Assembly (NCBI RefSeq): GCF_001050155.1
Contig: NZ_LFVY01000002.1
Coordinates: 269,519-333,518 of the forward strand
Length of the DNA stretch: 64,000 bases
Reading direction: 5' to 3'
From: Nitratireductor soli
GTDB lineage: Bacteria > Pseudomonadota > Alphaproteobacteria > Rhizobiales > Rhizobiaceae
Within the stretch, counting starts at the first letter, position 1, and each line of letters begins with the position of its first letter. Under the pieces are notes generated by a model. That model made no database searches and was not told the DNA's origin. It was given only the letters and a program-made list of their open reading frames with translations. The position numbers and the translations under genes were made by a program. Shown in pieces: positions 35,676-43,478 of the stretch.

Positions 35676-35697
35676 TACTTCGCCATATAGCGAAGTA
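35676..35697. promoter_or_regulatory. Palindromic operator of the ArsR operon
   Basis: Perfect 8-bp arms TACTTCGC and GCGAAGTA around CATATA, with the symmetry continuing weakly outward. It lies immediately upstream of the ArsR start, where an autoregulatory site is expected. Binding by this ArsR protein is inferred from position. Confidence 0.6.
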
Positions 35698-35766
35698 ATC
35701 ATTGTTGCGCTGGCAAAGTCAACCGGCGAATGGCTCCGCACAGCCCCAGCGGGCGACACGCGGCTT

Positions 35767-36513
35767 CTACTGCGCACCTCCGGCCAACTCCACCAGCGGC
35801 GCCGGCATCTCGCTGGTCTTTTCCGCCGCCTTGCAGATGTCGGCGATGACGCAGGCGACGCAATCCGGCTTGCGCGCCTTGCAGACATAGCGCCCGTGCA
35901 GGATGAGCCAGTGATGCGCGTGGCGCATGAACTCCGGCGGAATGATGTGGACCAGCGTGTCCTCCACCTGCTCCGGCGTCTTGCCTGGCGCCAGCCCCAG
36001 CCGGTTGCCGATGCGCAGTATGTGGGTGTCGACGGCCATGGTCGGCTGGCCGAAGGCCATGTTGAGCACCACATTGGCGGTCTTGCGGCCGACACCGGGC
36101 AGGCTCACCAGCGCCTCGCGGTTGCCGGGCACCTGCGATCCGTGGTCGCGGATCAGCGCTTCGCTCAGCGCGATGACGTTTTTCGCCTTGTTGCGCCACA
36201 AGCCGATGGTGCGGATGTGGTCGCCGACCTTCGCCTCGCCCAGCGCCAGCATCTTTTCCGGCGTGTCGGCCACCTGGAAAAGGGCGCGTGTCGCCTTGTT
36301 GACGCCGGCGTCGGTCGCCTGCGCGGAAAGCACGACGGCAACGAGCAGGGTGAAGGCGTTGACGTGTTCCAATTCGCCGCGCGGCTCGGGTCGCTGGATG
36401 GAAAACCGGCGGAAAATCTCGTGGATCTCTTCCGGCGTGTAGGCCGTCTTCCACTTGGCTGAACGGGGGGGCTTGCGGCGCGGCGCGGCAATTTTGCTCT
36501 TGGGCTTTTGCAT
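35767..36513 (-). CDS. nth: Endonuclease III
   Basis: 248 aa from the ATG at 36513. HhH-GPD fold with LVAVVLSAQATDAGVNKAT, the helix-hairpin-helix LPGVGRKTANVVLN (catalytic Lys in GRKTA), catalytic Asp in VDTHILRIGNRLG, and a C-terminal 4Fe-4S cluster (C-x6-C-x2-C-x5-C: CKARKPDCVACVIADIC). Removes oxidised pyrimidines from DNA. A basic N-terminal ~20 residues extends it slightly beyond E. coli Nth (211 aa). Divergent from the DUF2244 gene, 21 bp away. Confidence 0.95.
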   Translation of the reverse strand: MQKPKSKIAAPRRKPPRSAKWKTAYTPEEIHEIFRRFSIQRPEPRGELEHVNAFTLLVAVVLSAQATDAGVNKATRALFQVADTPEKMLALGEAKVGDHIRTIGLWRNKAKNVIALSEALIRDHGSQVPGNREALVSLPGVGRKTANVVLNMAFGQPTMAVDTHILRIGNRLGLAPGKTPEQVEDTLVHIIPPEFMRHAHHWLILHGRYVCKARKPDCVACVIADICKAAEKTSEMPAPLVELAGGAQ

Positions 36514-36534
36514 GGGTCTTCTATAATCATCTTC

Positions 36535-37035
36535 ATGGCCGAAACAAACATGATCGCGCCCGACTTTGGCGATGCACCGCTGTTCCAGGCGCGGCTCATG
36601 CCCCACCGCTCGCTGAGCACGCGCGGTTTCGCGTTCCTCATGGGCGGGGTGTTCCTGATCTGGCTGACCGTCGGCGCGCTGTTCCTCAAGATGGGCGCCT
36701 GGCCGGTGTTCGGTTTCTTCGGCCTCGACGTTCTGGCGATCTATCTGGCGTTTCGGCTGAACTACCGCGCCGCCCGCGTGCGCGAGGAGGTGCGCCTGTC
36801 GCGCACCAGCCTCGACATCCGCAAGGTGCCGGCCTCCGGCCGCCCCGAGGAGCACAGTCTCAACCCATTCTGGACGCGTTTCCGCGTCAGCCGGCATGAC
36901 GAAATCGGCATCACCGGAATGGCGGTCGAGATGCAGGGCCAAAGCGTGTCGCTGGGCAGTTTCCTCAACCCGGACGACCGCGAGAGTTTCGCCACGGCCT
37001 TCGGTCGCGCCCTGGCGAAGGCCAAGGGGCGCTGA
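36535..37035 (+). CDS. DUF2244 membrane protein
   Basis: 166 aa from the ATG at 36535. Two adjacent TM helices (~36-56 and 60-78) follow a short N-terminal domain (FQARLMPHRSLSTRGF). The C-terminal soluble part has VSLGSFLNPDDRESFATAFGRAL, the DUF2244 signature. The nth-DUF2244 pairing is common in alphaproteobacteria. Function unknown. Confidence 0.85.
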   Translation: MAETNMIAPDFGDAPLFQARLMPHRSLSTRGFAFLMGGVFLIWLTVGALFLKMGAWPVFGFFGLDVLAIYLAFRLNYRAARVREEVRLSRTSLDIRKVPASGRPEEHSLNPFWTRFRVSRHDEIGITGMAVEMQGQSVSLGSFLNPDDRESFATAFGRALAKAKGR

Positions 37036-37143
37036 ACTATAGCATTTTGCAGTCAGGTGGAATCACCTGACGTCCGCATAAATGCGGAAAAACAATGAAA
37101 TAGACCGGTTCAGCGTTTCTATGAAACGTTGAACCGGTCTAGG
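37036..37143. repeat. Mosaic element, alpha plus beta modules
   Basis: The alpha part has the TCAGGTG-gaat-CACCTGA and TCCGCAT-aa-ATGCGGA hairpins. The beta part has 19-bp arms TAGACCGGTTCAGCGTTTC (37101-37119) and its near-complement (37123-37141) with one G/T mismatch around TAT, ending at CTAG (37139). Same architecture as 42833 and 58384, but opposite orientation. It follows the DUF2244 stop directly. Confidence 0.88.
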
Positions 37144-37248
37144 CAGGAAACGGGTGGTTTGGCAGCGCGCGGCACGCCATATTCACTGTTAACAGTGAAC
37201 AGGAATGCGCGTCCTTCCCAGGATGGAAAGACGCCAGGAGTGAGAGCC

Positions 37249-38133
37249 ATGAACATGCAGACAGCCCAGATGCTGCGCGACGTGACGCCCGAGGGCAGCG
37301 ATTATGAAGTCGTCCGCCGCGTGATCGAAAAGATCAGCCTCGACTATCGCGACCAGCCGTCGCTGGAGGAGATCGCCGCCGAAGTGGGCGACACGCCGAC
37401 CGGCCTGCAGAAACTCTTCACCCGCTGGGCCGGCCTGTCGCCGAAAGCCTTCCTGCAGGCCGTCACGCTCGACCATGCGCGCCGCCTGCTCGATTCGGGC
37501 CTGCCGCTTCTCGACACCGCGTTCGAGCTCGGCATGTCCGGCCCGGGTCGGTTGCATGATCTGTTCGTCACGCACGAGGCGGTTTCGCCGGGCGAATACA
37601 AGGCGCGCGGCGCGGGCCTCGTCATTCGCCACGGCATTCACATCTCGCCCTTCGGCATCGCCCTGGTGATGGTCACCGAGCGCGGCCTGGCGGGCCTCGC
37701 CTTTTGTGATCCGGGCGGCGAGCGGGCCGCCTTCGAGGACATGGCGTCGCGCTGGCCCAACGCGGAGTTCGTCGAGGATATCAGCGCCACCGCGCCCTAT
37801 GCAGCCAGGGTGTTCAACCCGAGCCGCTGGCGTTCCGAGGAGCCGCTGCGCGTCGTGTTGATCGGCACCGATTTCCAGGTTCGCGTCTGGGATGCGCTGC
37901 TGAAGATCCCGATGGGCAAGGCGCGCGCCTATTCCGACATCGCCGCCGAGATCGGCAATCCGACCGCCGCGCGCGCCGTCGGTGCGGCCATCGGCGCCAA
38001 TCCGGTCTCCTTCGTCGTGCCGTGTCATCGCGCGGTCGGCAAATCCGGCGCGCTGACGGGCTATCATTGGGGCCTGACGCGCAAGCGCGCCATCCTCGGC
38101 TGGGAGGCCGGCCAGTTGTCGCAGCCCAATTGA
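37249..38133 (+). CDS. Ada-like AraC-HTH / methylated-DNA-cysteine methyltransferase
   Basis: 294 aa; ATG at 37249 with AGGAG upstream. An AraC-type HTH (~20-115) is joined to an O6-alkylguanine-DNA alkyltransferase domain (~205-290) with catalytic Cys259 in PCHRAV and RAVGAAIGANP before it. The N-terminal phosphotriester-sensing Cys4 domain of E. coli Ada is absent, so its known activation route is missing. Confidence 0.9.
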   Translation: MNMQTAQMLRDVTPEGSDYEVVRRVIEKISLDYRDQPSLEEIAAEVGDTPTGLQKLFTRWAGLSPKAFLQAVTLDHARRLLDSGLPLLDTAFELGMSGPGRLHDLFVTHEAVSPGEYKARGAGLVIRHGIHISPFGIALVMVTERGLAGLAFCDPGGERAAFEDMASRWPNAEFVEDISATAPYAARVFNPSRWRSEEPLRVVLIGTDFQVRVWDALLKIPMGKARAYSDIAAEIGNPTAARAVGAAIGANPVSFVVPCHRAVGKSGALTGYHWGLTRKRAILGWEAGQLSQPN

Positions 38134-38192
38134 GGCTGGTGGGAAGGCGTTACAGCAAGTAGTTTCCCATGCCAACAGCGTGGGAGACTGCC

Positions 38193-39089
38193 TTGATCAT
38201 CGTTATCGGTTCCATCAATCTCGACCTGATCGCCACCGTCGAGCGCCTGCCGAAGCCGGGCGAGACGGTGCCGGGCGACACCTTCGTCACGGCGCCGGGC
38301 GGCAAGGGCGCCAACCAGGCGCTGGCCGCAAGGCGGGCGGGCGCCAGGACGCGCATGATCGGCGCGGCAGGCAGCGATCCCTTCGCCGATCAGGCTTTGC
38401 TGCTGCTGAAGGATGGCGGGGTCGACCTTTCGGCGGTCCACAAGGCGCAAAGCGCCACCGGCACGGCGCACATCCTGGTCGACCGCGCCGGCGAAAACAC
38501 CATCGCAATCGTGCCGGGCGCCAACGCGGATGTCTTGCCCGAGCGTGTGGCGGATGCAGGTCTCGCCAGGGGAGACCATCTGCTCCTGCAGCTCGAAATC
38601 CCCATCGCCACGGTGGAGGCGGCGCTGGATGCGGCAACCGCAGCAGGGGCGCTCTCGCTGCTCAACACCGCGCCTTATCGTCCGGAAGCGGCTGCCCTTC
38701 TCGCCAGGGCGGATTGCATCATCGCCAACGAGACGGAGTTCGATCTCTATGCAGATGCCCTTCTGCTCGAGGGCGCGGACCGGCGCGCCCGCATGCGCGA
38801 CTTCGCCCGGAAGACCGGCCGTACGGTGATCGTCACGCTCGGCCCGGAGGGAGCCTGGGCGGCGACGCCGGAAGCCTTCGTGACCGTCCCGACAATCGAC
38901 ATAGAGCCTGTGGACACGGTTGGCGCCGGCGATACGTTCTGCGGCTATCTGGCCGCCGGCCTGGCCGATGGCCTTGGACTGGAAGGCGCGTTGCGCCGCG
39001 CGGCGGCGGCGGGTGCGCTGGCCTGCCTGAAGCCGGGTGCGCAGCCCGCCATTCCCTTCGCGGCGGAGATTGACGCCGCGCTTGCCTGA
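38193..39089 (+). CDS. rbsK: Ribokinase
   Basis: 298 aa starting at a TTG (38193) with GGGAG six nt upstream; a farther ATG at 38169 lacks such a site. PfkB family: VIGSINLDLIATVERLPKPGET, TAPGGKGANQALAARRAG, and VDTVGAGDTFCGYLAAGLA with the catalytic Asp. The closest match by pattern is ribokinase. No ribose transporter is adjacent. Confidence 0.88.
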   Translation: MIIVIGSINLDLIATVERLPKPGETVPGDTFVTAPGGKGANQALAARRAGARTRMIGAAGSDPFADQALLLLKDGGVDLSAVHKAQSATGTAHILVDRAGENTIAIVPGANADVLPERVADAGLARGDHLLLQLEIPIATVEAALDAATAAGALSLLNTAPYRPEAAALLARADCIIANETEFDLYADALLLEGADRRARMRDFARKTGRTVIVTLGPEGAWAATPEAFVTVPTIDIEPVDTVGAGDTFCGYLAAGLADGLGLEGALRRAAAAGALACLKPGAQPAIPFAAEIDAALA

Positions 39090-39144
39090 GGGGCTGGACG
39101 CAGGCGCGGCGCCATGCATTCTATGGCCTCTGGAGGAGAAGCCG

Positions 39145-39762
39145 ATGTCGCTTGAGACCTACACCGCCTTCGTCATCGTCTGCCTGGTGGCGACGGTGGT
39201 TCCCGGCCCGACCAACATGCTGATCGTCGCCAATGGCATGCGCCACGGCGTGCGCGCCGGGCTCCTCAATGTGGCCGGCACGCTCGTTTCCCTGACGATC
39301 ATGATCGCCATTGCCGGCATCGGCCTGACCTCGCTGATCGAGATGGCGGGCCATTGGTTCGAATGGGTCAAGCTGCTGGGCGCGGCCTATCTCTGCTGGC
39401 TCGGCTGGAAAATGATTCGCGCCAGCGGTGCGGCGGTCGACGACGGCGCGCAAAGGAGCGCACCGCGCAGCGGCTTCTTCATGCAGGGTTTCCTGGTCTC
39501 GATGGGCAATCCCAAGCAGCTCCTGTTCTTCGGCGCGCTGCTGCCGCAATTCATCGAGCCCACCGCCGGCCACGCGGCGCAGATCGCCATCATGGGCGCC
39601 ACCGCGCTGATGTTCTCGGCCGTTTCCGACGGCGGCTACGCCATTGCCTCGGGCCGCATCGGCCAGCGACTGACGCCGCGCCGCATGCGCCAGATCGCCC
39701 GCATCGGCGGCGGGTTCCTGATGGGCGGCGGGCTGTGGATCGCCCTCTCGCGGACGCGGTAG
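39145..39762 (+). CDS. LysE/RhtB family amino-acid exporter
   Basis: 205 aa from the ATG at 39145 with GGAGG upstream. Six hydrophobic segments. The VVPGPTNMLIVANGMRHGVRAG motif near the N-terminus and SMGNPKQLLFFGALLPQFI in the middle are family hallmarks. Exports an amino acid or homoserine-lactone-like compound; the exact substrate is unknown. Confidence 0.92.
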   Translation: MSLETYTAFVIVCLVATVVPGPTNMLIVANGMRHGVRAGLLNVAGTLVSLTIMIAIAGIGLTSLIEMAGHWFEWVKLLGAAYLCWLGWKMIRASGAAVDDGAQRSAPRSGFFMQGFLVSMGNPKQLLFFGALLPQFIEPTAGHAAQIAIMGATALMFSAVSDGGYAIASGRIGQRLTPRRMRQIARIGGGFLMGGGLWIALSRTR

Positions 39763-39782
39763 GCGCTGCAAGGACGCGTAGA

Positions 39783-40724
39783 CTAGAGCCGCGCCAGCCG
39801 TTCGATCAGGAGCTCGAAGAAGCCGTCATCGTCGATATCGCGCATGACCAGCGCGTTCTGCGGCCGCTCGGTCACCCGCCACCAGTCCACGACGGTCATG
39901 CCCATGGTCAGTTCCGAACCGGTCTCGACGGTGACGTTGCAGGTGCGTCCCCGGAAAAGTCCCGGCTGCAACAGATAGGCGATGACGCAGGGATCGTGCA
40001 GCGGCCCGCCATCGGTGCCGTATTTTTCCTCGTCGAAACGTTCGAAGAAATCGAGCAGTTGGGCGGCAGCCAGACAAACCGGGGTGCCCAATGCGCGCAG
40101 CGCATCGACGCGCTTGCGGGTCGTCAGTGCCTTGTGGGTCACGTCGAGCGGCATCATGACGATCGGCACGCCCGAGCGCAGCACCACATCTGCGGCGTGC
40201 GGATCGACATAGATGTTGAACTCGGCCGTCGGCGTGACATTGCCGCCTTCGAAGAAACCGCCACCCATCAGCACGATCTCGCGAATACGCGGCGCGATAC
40301 GCGGCTCGCGGATCAGCGCCAGCGCGATGTTGGTGAGCGGACCGAGCGGGCACAGCGTGATCTCATCGTCATCGTGCGCCATCAGCGTTTCGACGATGAA
40401 ATCGACCGCATATTGCTCCTGCAGCTTCATTTGCGGCTCCGGCAGGTCCGGTCCGTCGAGCCCGGTGCGGCCATGCACATTCTCCGCCGTCACCAGGTCG
40501 CGCATCAATGGTCGCGTGGCGCCGGCAAAGACCTTGATTTCCGGTCGGCCGGCCAATTCGCAGATCTTGCGCGCATTCTTCTCGGTCAGCGCCAGGGGCA
40601 CATTGCCGGCGACGGCAGTGATGCCGACCACCTCCAGCTCGGGGCTGGCAAGCGCCAGGAGTATGGCCATTGCGTCATCCTGGCCCGGATCCGTGTCGAT
40701 GATTATCTTGCGCGCTGCCGTCAT
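39783..40724 (-). CDS. Inosine-uridine preferring nucleoside hydrolase family protein
   Basis: 313 aa from the ATG at 40724. The Ca2+-binding motif DTDPGQDDAMAILLAL is at the N-terminus and the ribose-binding segment EFNIYVDPHAADVV in the second half. Cleaves nucleosides to base and ribose; with ribokinase and adenosine kinase in the same region, nucleoside/ribose salvage is plausible. The TAG stop lies in CTAG (39783-39786). Confidence 0.9.
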   Translation of the reverse strand: MTAARKIIIDTDPGQDDAMAILLALASPELEVVGITAVAGNVPLALTEKNARKICELAGRPEIKVFAGATRPLMRDLVTAENVHGRTGLDGPDLPEPQMKLQEQYAVDFIVETLMAHDDDEITLCPLGPLTNIALALIREPRIAPRIREIVLMGGGFFEGGNVTPTAEFNIYVDPHAADVVLRSGVPIVMMPLDVTHKALTTRKRVDALRALGTPVCLAAAQLLDFFERFDEEKYGTDGGPLHDPCVIAYLLQPGLFRGRTCNVTVETGSELTMGMTVVDWWRVTERPQNALVMRDIDDDGFFELLIERLARL

Positions 40725-40742
40725 GCGGTGGCCCCCGAAATG

Positions 40743-40771
40743 CTTGAAACAGGTATTGTCAGCAACCATAT
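40743..40771 (+). promoter_or_regulatory. Candidate RpoH (sigma-32) promoter of the Hsp20 gene
   Basis: CTTGAAA (40743-40749) and CCATAT (40766-40771), 16 nt apart, match the heat-shock promoter consensus closely. Transcription would start near 40778, giving a leader of about 56 nt. It lies just upstream of the nucleoside hydrolase start on the other strand. Confidence 0.65.
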
Positions 40772-40777
40772 CAGAGA

Positions 40778-40833
40778 AGTCGAAGGGAATGCCGCACGGG
40801 TTTCCTTCTATCCACGTCGCTCTTTGAGGACAC
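40778..40833 (+). promoter_or_regulatory. Possible ROSE-like RNA thermometer in the Hsp20 leader
   Basis: The leader ends TCGCT (40817-40821), CTTT, GAGGA (40826-40830), then the ATG. ROSE thermometers of rhizobial small heat-shock genes carry UYGCU pairing with the ribosome-binding site in this way. The leader is shorter than classic ROSE elements, and I did not fold the full structure. Confidence 0.4.
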
Positions 40834-41265
40834 ATGAAAATGACGCGTATGACGCCCTTTTCGAATCCGCTCCTTCTCGGGTTCGACAGTATGGAAAAGA
40901 CGCTCGAGCGGATCGCCAAATCGGGCGATGGCTACCCGCCCTACAACATCGAGCGGATCCGCGCCGAGGAAGGCCGCGGCGAGACCCTCAGGATCACGCT
41001 TGCCGTGGCAGGCTTCAGCTGCGAAGACCTGGATGTGACGACCGAGGAAAACCAGCTCGTCATACGCGGCCGGCAAGGCGAGGAAGGCGAGCGCGAATAT
41101 CTGCATCGCGGCATTGCCGCCCGCCAGTTCCAGCGCATTTTCGTGCTGGCCGAAGGCATGCGGGTCATTTGCGCCGACCTGAAGAACGGCCTCTTGTCCA
41201 TCGACCTCGACCGGCCCGAGCCGGAACGGCTGGTACAAAAAATAAACATTTCCGTGAAAGACTGA
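40834..41265 (+). CDS. Hsp20 / small heat shock protein (IbpA-like)
   Basis: 143 aa. Alpha-crystallin domain ~34-130 (YNIERIRAEEGRGETLRITLAVAGF, ENQLVIRGRQ, YLHRGIAARQFQRIFVLAEGM), followed by an IxI/V-type C-terminal tail (INISV). It is an ATP-independent holdase. GAGGA lies 4 nt before the ATG. It is upstream of DUF1150, a conserved pair in rhizobia. Confidence 0.93.
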   Translation: MKMTRMTPFSNPLLLGFDSMEKTLERIAKSGDGYPPYNIERIRAEEGRGETLRITLAVAGFSCEDLDVTTEENQLVIRGRQGEEGEREYLHRGIAARQFQRIFVLAEGMRVICADLKNGLLSIDLDRPEPERLVQKINISVKD

Positions 41266-41290
41266 CATACTGGTCTTATTCGGGAGGAAA

Positions 41291-41312
41291 CCGGCCGGGC
41301 TGACCCGGCCGG
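41291..41312 (+). terminator. Hairpin between hsp20 and DUF1150 genes
   Basis: A perfect 9-bp stem CCGGCCGGG-ctga-CCCGGCCGG flanked by AA on both sides, 25 nt after the hsp20 stop. No U-run follows, so it may be an attenuator or mRNA-stability element instead of a full terminator. Confidence 0.45.
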
Positions 41313-41372
41313 AACCTTGGGCTCTTCAGCGGGCAGGTTTCCAGGTGAAACACCCGCGTTAAGGAGGCTGAC

Positions 41373-41630
41373 ATGACCGAGCACGAGCAAAAGATTGCGA
41401 TTACCCAGCAGCAGCTCGCCCATATCGGCGAGGGCGCTGTCGCTTACATGCGCGAAATGGATGCCGAGGATTTGCAGGGCAAGTTCCCAGGCATGCCGGA
41501 TTTGACGCCGGGCACGCGTTTATGGGCGCTGTTCGCCGCCAACGGTCAGCCGATCCTGCTCGCCGACGCGCGCGATGCGGCCCTGGCGGGCGCGTTCCAG
41601 AACGACCTGGAGACGGTCAGCCTGCATTGA
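41373..41630 (+). CDS. DUF1150 family protein
   Basis: 85 aa with AAGGAGG upstream. The LAHIGEGAVAYMREM segment and LFAANGQPILLADARDAALAGAFQNDLETVSLH are the DUF1150 signature. The family regularly follows small heat-shock genes in alphaproteobacteria; the molecular role is unknown. It has no signal peptide or TM. Confidence 0.9.
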   Translation: MTEHEQKIAITQQQLAHIGEGAVAYMREMDAEDLQGKFPGMPDLTPGTRLWALFAANGQPILLADARDAALAGAFQNDLETVSLH

Positions 41631-41780
41631 ACGGGCTATGGGCCGGGCGGGTAACGCCCAGCCCGCAGCTCATGTTTCTGGTCAGTCAAGGCCCGGATGC
41701 TGGGCCTTGACAGTTTCCGCCATCGCGCCGAGGACGGATGAACGCCGCAAATGACGCGGCATCCTGTCCGGGAGCAAGCC

Positions 41781-42836
41781 ATGGCCAGCATCAACGCGGA
41801 ATTTCCTCTTCTCGACGTCCGGGGAACGCCCCGCCAACGTGGCGAACAGATCGGCAGTGCTTTCGCCGACCGCATCGCCCGGACAGTCTTGATCTATCAG
41901 TCCTATTTCGCCCGGCCTGATTCGGAAATCCTTGCCGTTGCCGATCGCTATCGGGCCGGGATTGCCGCTTTCGATGAGCGCTTATGCGATGAAATCGACG
42001 GCATGGCGGCCGGCGTCGACATGGACCCGCGTTGGCTCTACGCGCTCAACGCACGCAGCGAGCTCCTGTCGGCGCTGTCCGCCGCCGAATGCACGGCGGT
42101 CCATTACACCGGCACGCCCTATGTCGGGCAGAACTGGGATTGGGCCGAGCCGCTCGAGGCGCTGGTGGTCCTGATTCGCGCCGAGGATGAAGAAGGCCGA
42201 CGCTTCCTGACCATGACGGAACCCGGCATCCTGGCGAAGATCGGCCTCAACGATGCGGGTTTCGCCGTCTGCCTCAACTTCCTGCCGACGCCGAAGCCCA
42301 CGCTGGGCGTGCCGTCGCATGTCCTGCTACGCGCTTTGCTGGACGCCCGTTCCTGGGATGCGGTGGAGGATGTCCTGCGGCGGGCCGGTGTCGGGCGCTC
42401 GCTCAATCTCCTCATCGCCGGCAGTGATGGACGCGGCATCAACATCGAGTTCGAAGGCGATAGCGCCCGCCGCCTGGAGGCGGGCGCCAATGCCACGACG
42501 CACACCAATCACTACCTGACCTGCACCGCGCCGGTCGATGCCGAGCTTCTGGAGAATTCAACGGCGCGCCTGTCGCGCATCCAGGCACTCACCGCTCCGG
42601 GCACGCCGGCGAGCCTCGCCCGCCTCAAGGACGTGTTGTCGGACCGGCAGCACCCGCAGCACGCCATCCTGGCGCCCTATACGGAAAGCTCAGGGTTTCT
42701 CGGCCGCAAGGGCACAATCTGCACGATTGCAATGGACCTGGCCAATCGCCGCATGCACATCAGGCGCGGCAATGATCCGGCCGCACCCTTCTCGACGATA
42801 GAGATCGCCATCGCGCAGGAGGCCGTGCAGGCCTAG
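41781..42836 (+). CDS. C45 family (acyl-CoA:6-APA acyltransferase-like) peptidase
   Basis: 351 aa from the ATG at 41781 with GGGAG upstream. Ntn-hydrolase of the C45 type: LDVRGTPRQRGEQIGSAFADRI at the N-terminus, then AECTAVHYTG where Cys104 would become the N-terminal nucleophile after self-cleavage, followed by GQNWDW. Relatives hydrolyse or transfer acyl groups on beta-lactam nuclei or small peptides. The TAG stop lies in CTAG of a repeat. Confidence 0.85.
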   Translation: MASINAEFPLLDVRGTPRQRGEQIGSAFADRIARTVLIYQSYFARPDSEILAVADRYRAGIAAFDERLCDEIDGMAAGVDMDPRWLYALNARSELLSALSAAECTAVHYTGTPYVGQNWDWAEPLEALVVLIRAEDEEGRRFLTMTEPGILAKIGLNDAGFAVCLNFLPTPKPTLGVPSHVLLRALLDARSWDAVEDVLRRAGVGRSLNLLIAGSDGRGINIEFEGDSARRLEAGANATTHTNHYLTCTAPVDAELLENSTARLSRIQALTAPGTPASLARLKDVLSDRQHPQHAILAPYTESSGFLGRKGTICTIAMDLANRRMHIRRGNDPAAPFSTIEIAIAQEAVQA

Positions 42837-42935
42837 ACCGGTTCAGCGTTTCATAGAAACACAGAACCGGTCTATCTCATTGTTTTTCCGCATTTATGCG
42901 GACGTCAGGTGATTCCACCTGACTGCAAAATGCAC
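42833..42935. repeat. Mosaic element, beta plus alpha modules (inverted copy)
   Basis: Reads as the reverse complement of the element at 37036. CTAG at 42833 opens the beta hairpin TAGACCGGTTC...GAACCGGTCTA, whose inner part is disrupted relative to the other copies. Next come TCCGCAT-tt-ATGCGGA-type and CAGGTG-attc-CACCTG hairpins. It lies between the convergent C45 and ptsN genes. Confidence 0.88.
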
Positions 42936-42949
42936 TCGCGGATACCCGT

Positions 42950-43414
42950 TCAGGCGGCGTTGGAAGCCGGGGTTTCAGCGAGGAAGCTGTGGATTGCGGC
43001 GGCATCCTTCGTGCCGCGAATCTTGGCCATCGTGTCGGCGTCGCGCAGCACGCGGGCAATGCGCGAAAGGGCCTTCAGATGATCGGCGCCGGCGCCTTCA
43101 GGCGCCAGGAGCAGGAAGATGAGATCGACCGGCTGGTCGTCGATGGCTTCGAAATCGACTGGCGTTTCGAGGCGCGCGAAAATGCCGGTGATGCGCTCGA
43201 TGCCCGGCAGTTTGCCGTGTGGAATGGCGATGCCGTTGCCGACCCCGGTGGACCCCAGCCGCTCGCGTTGCAGGATGGTGTCGAAGATTTCCCGTTCAGG
43301 CAGGCCGGTGACGCCGGCCGCCTTCTCGGCGAGAAGCTGCAGGAGCTGCTTCTTGGAATTCGCTTTCAAAGCCGGCACGATCGCCTTTGGCTCGATCAGA
43401 TCGCTCAGATCCAT
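42950..43414 (-). CDS. ptsN: PTS IIA-like nitrogen regulatory protein PtsN
   Basis: 154 aa EIIA-Ntr. The phosphorylatable His is in GIAIPHGKLPGIE (residue ~67), preceded by RERLGSTGVGNG. It receives phosphate from NPr in the nitrogen PTS and affects K+ transport and metabolism. It is the last gene of the conserved rpoN-hpf-ptsN block. Confidence 0.95.
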   Translation of the reverse strand: MDLSDLIEPKAIVPALKANSKKQLLQLLAEKAAGVTGLPEREIFDTILQRERLGSTGVGNGIAIPHGKLPGIERITGIFARLETPVDFEAIDDQPVDLIFLLLAPEGAGADHLKALSRIARVLRDADTMAKIRGTKDAAAIHSFLAETPASNAA

Positions 43415-43478
43415 GTCTATGCATCCTCTGCTCTTGTCTGGTCGCCGACGCCGGGCCGGCCCTGACTCGGCTCGGAAC

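Noticed and set aside
39354..41303. 649-codon open frame on the plus strand overlapping lysE, the nucleoside hydrolase and hsp20
   Set aside because: Composition is low-complexity His/Arg/Asp-rich as expected of an out-of-frame reading, and three well-supported genes occupy the same DNA.
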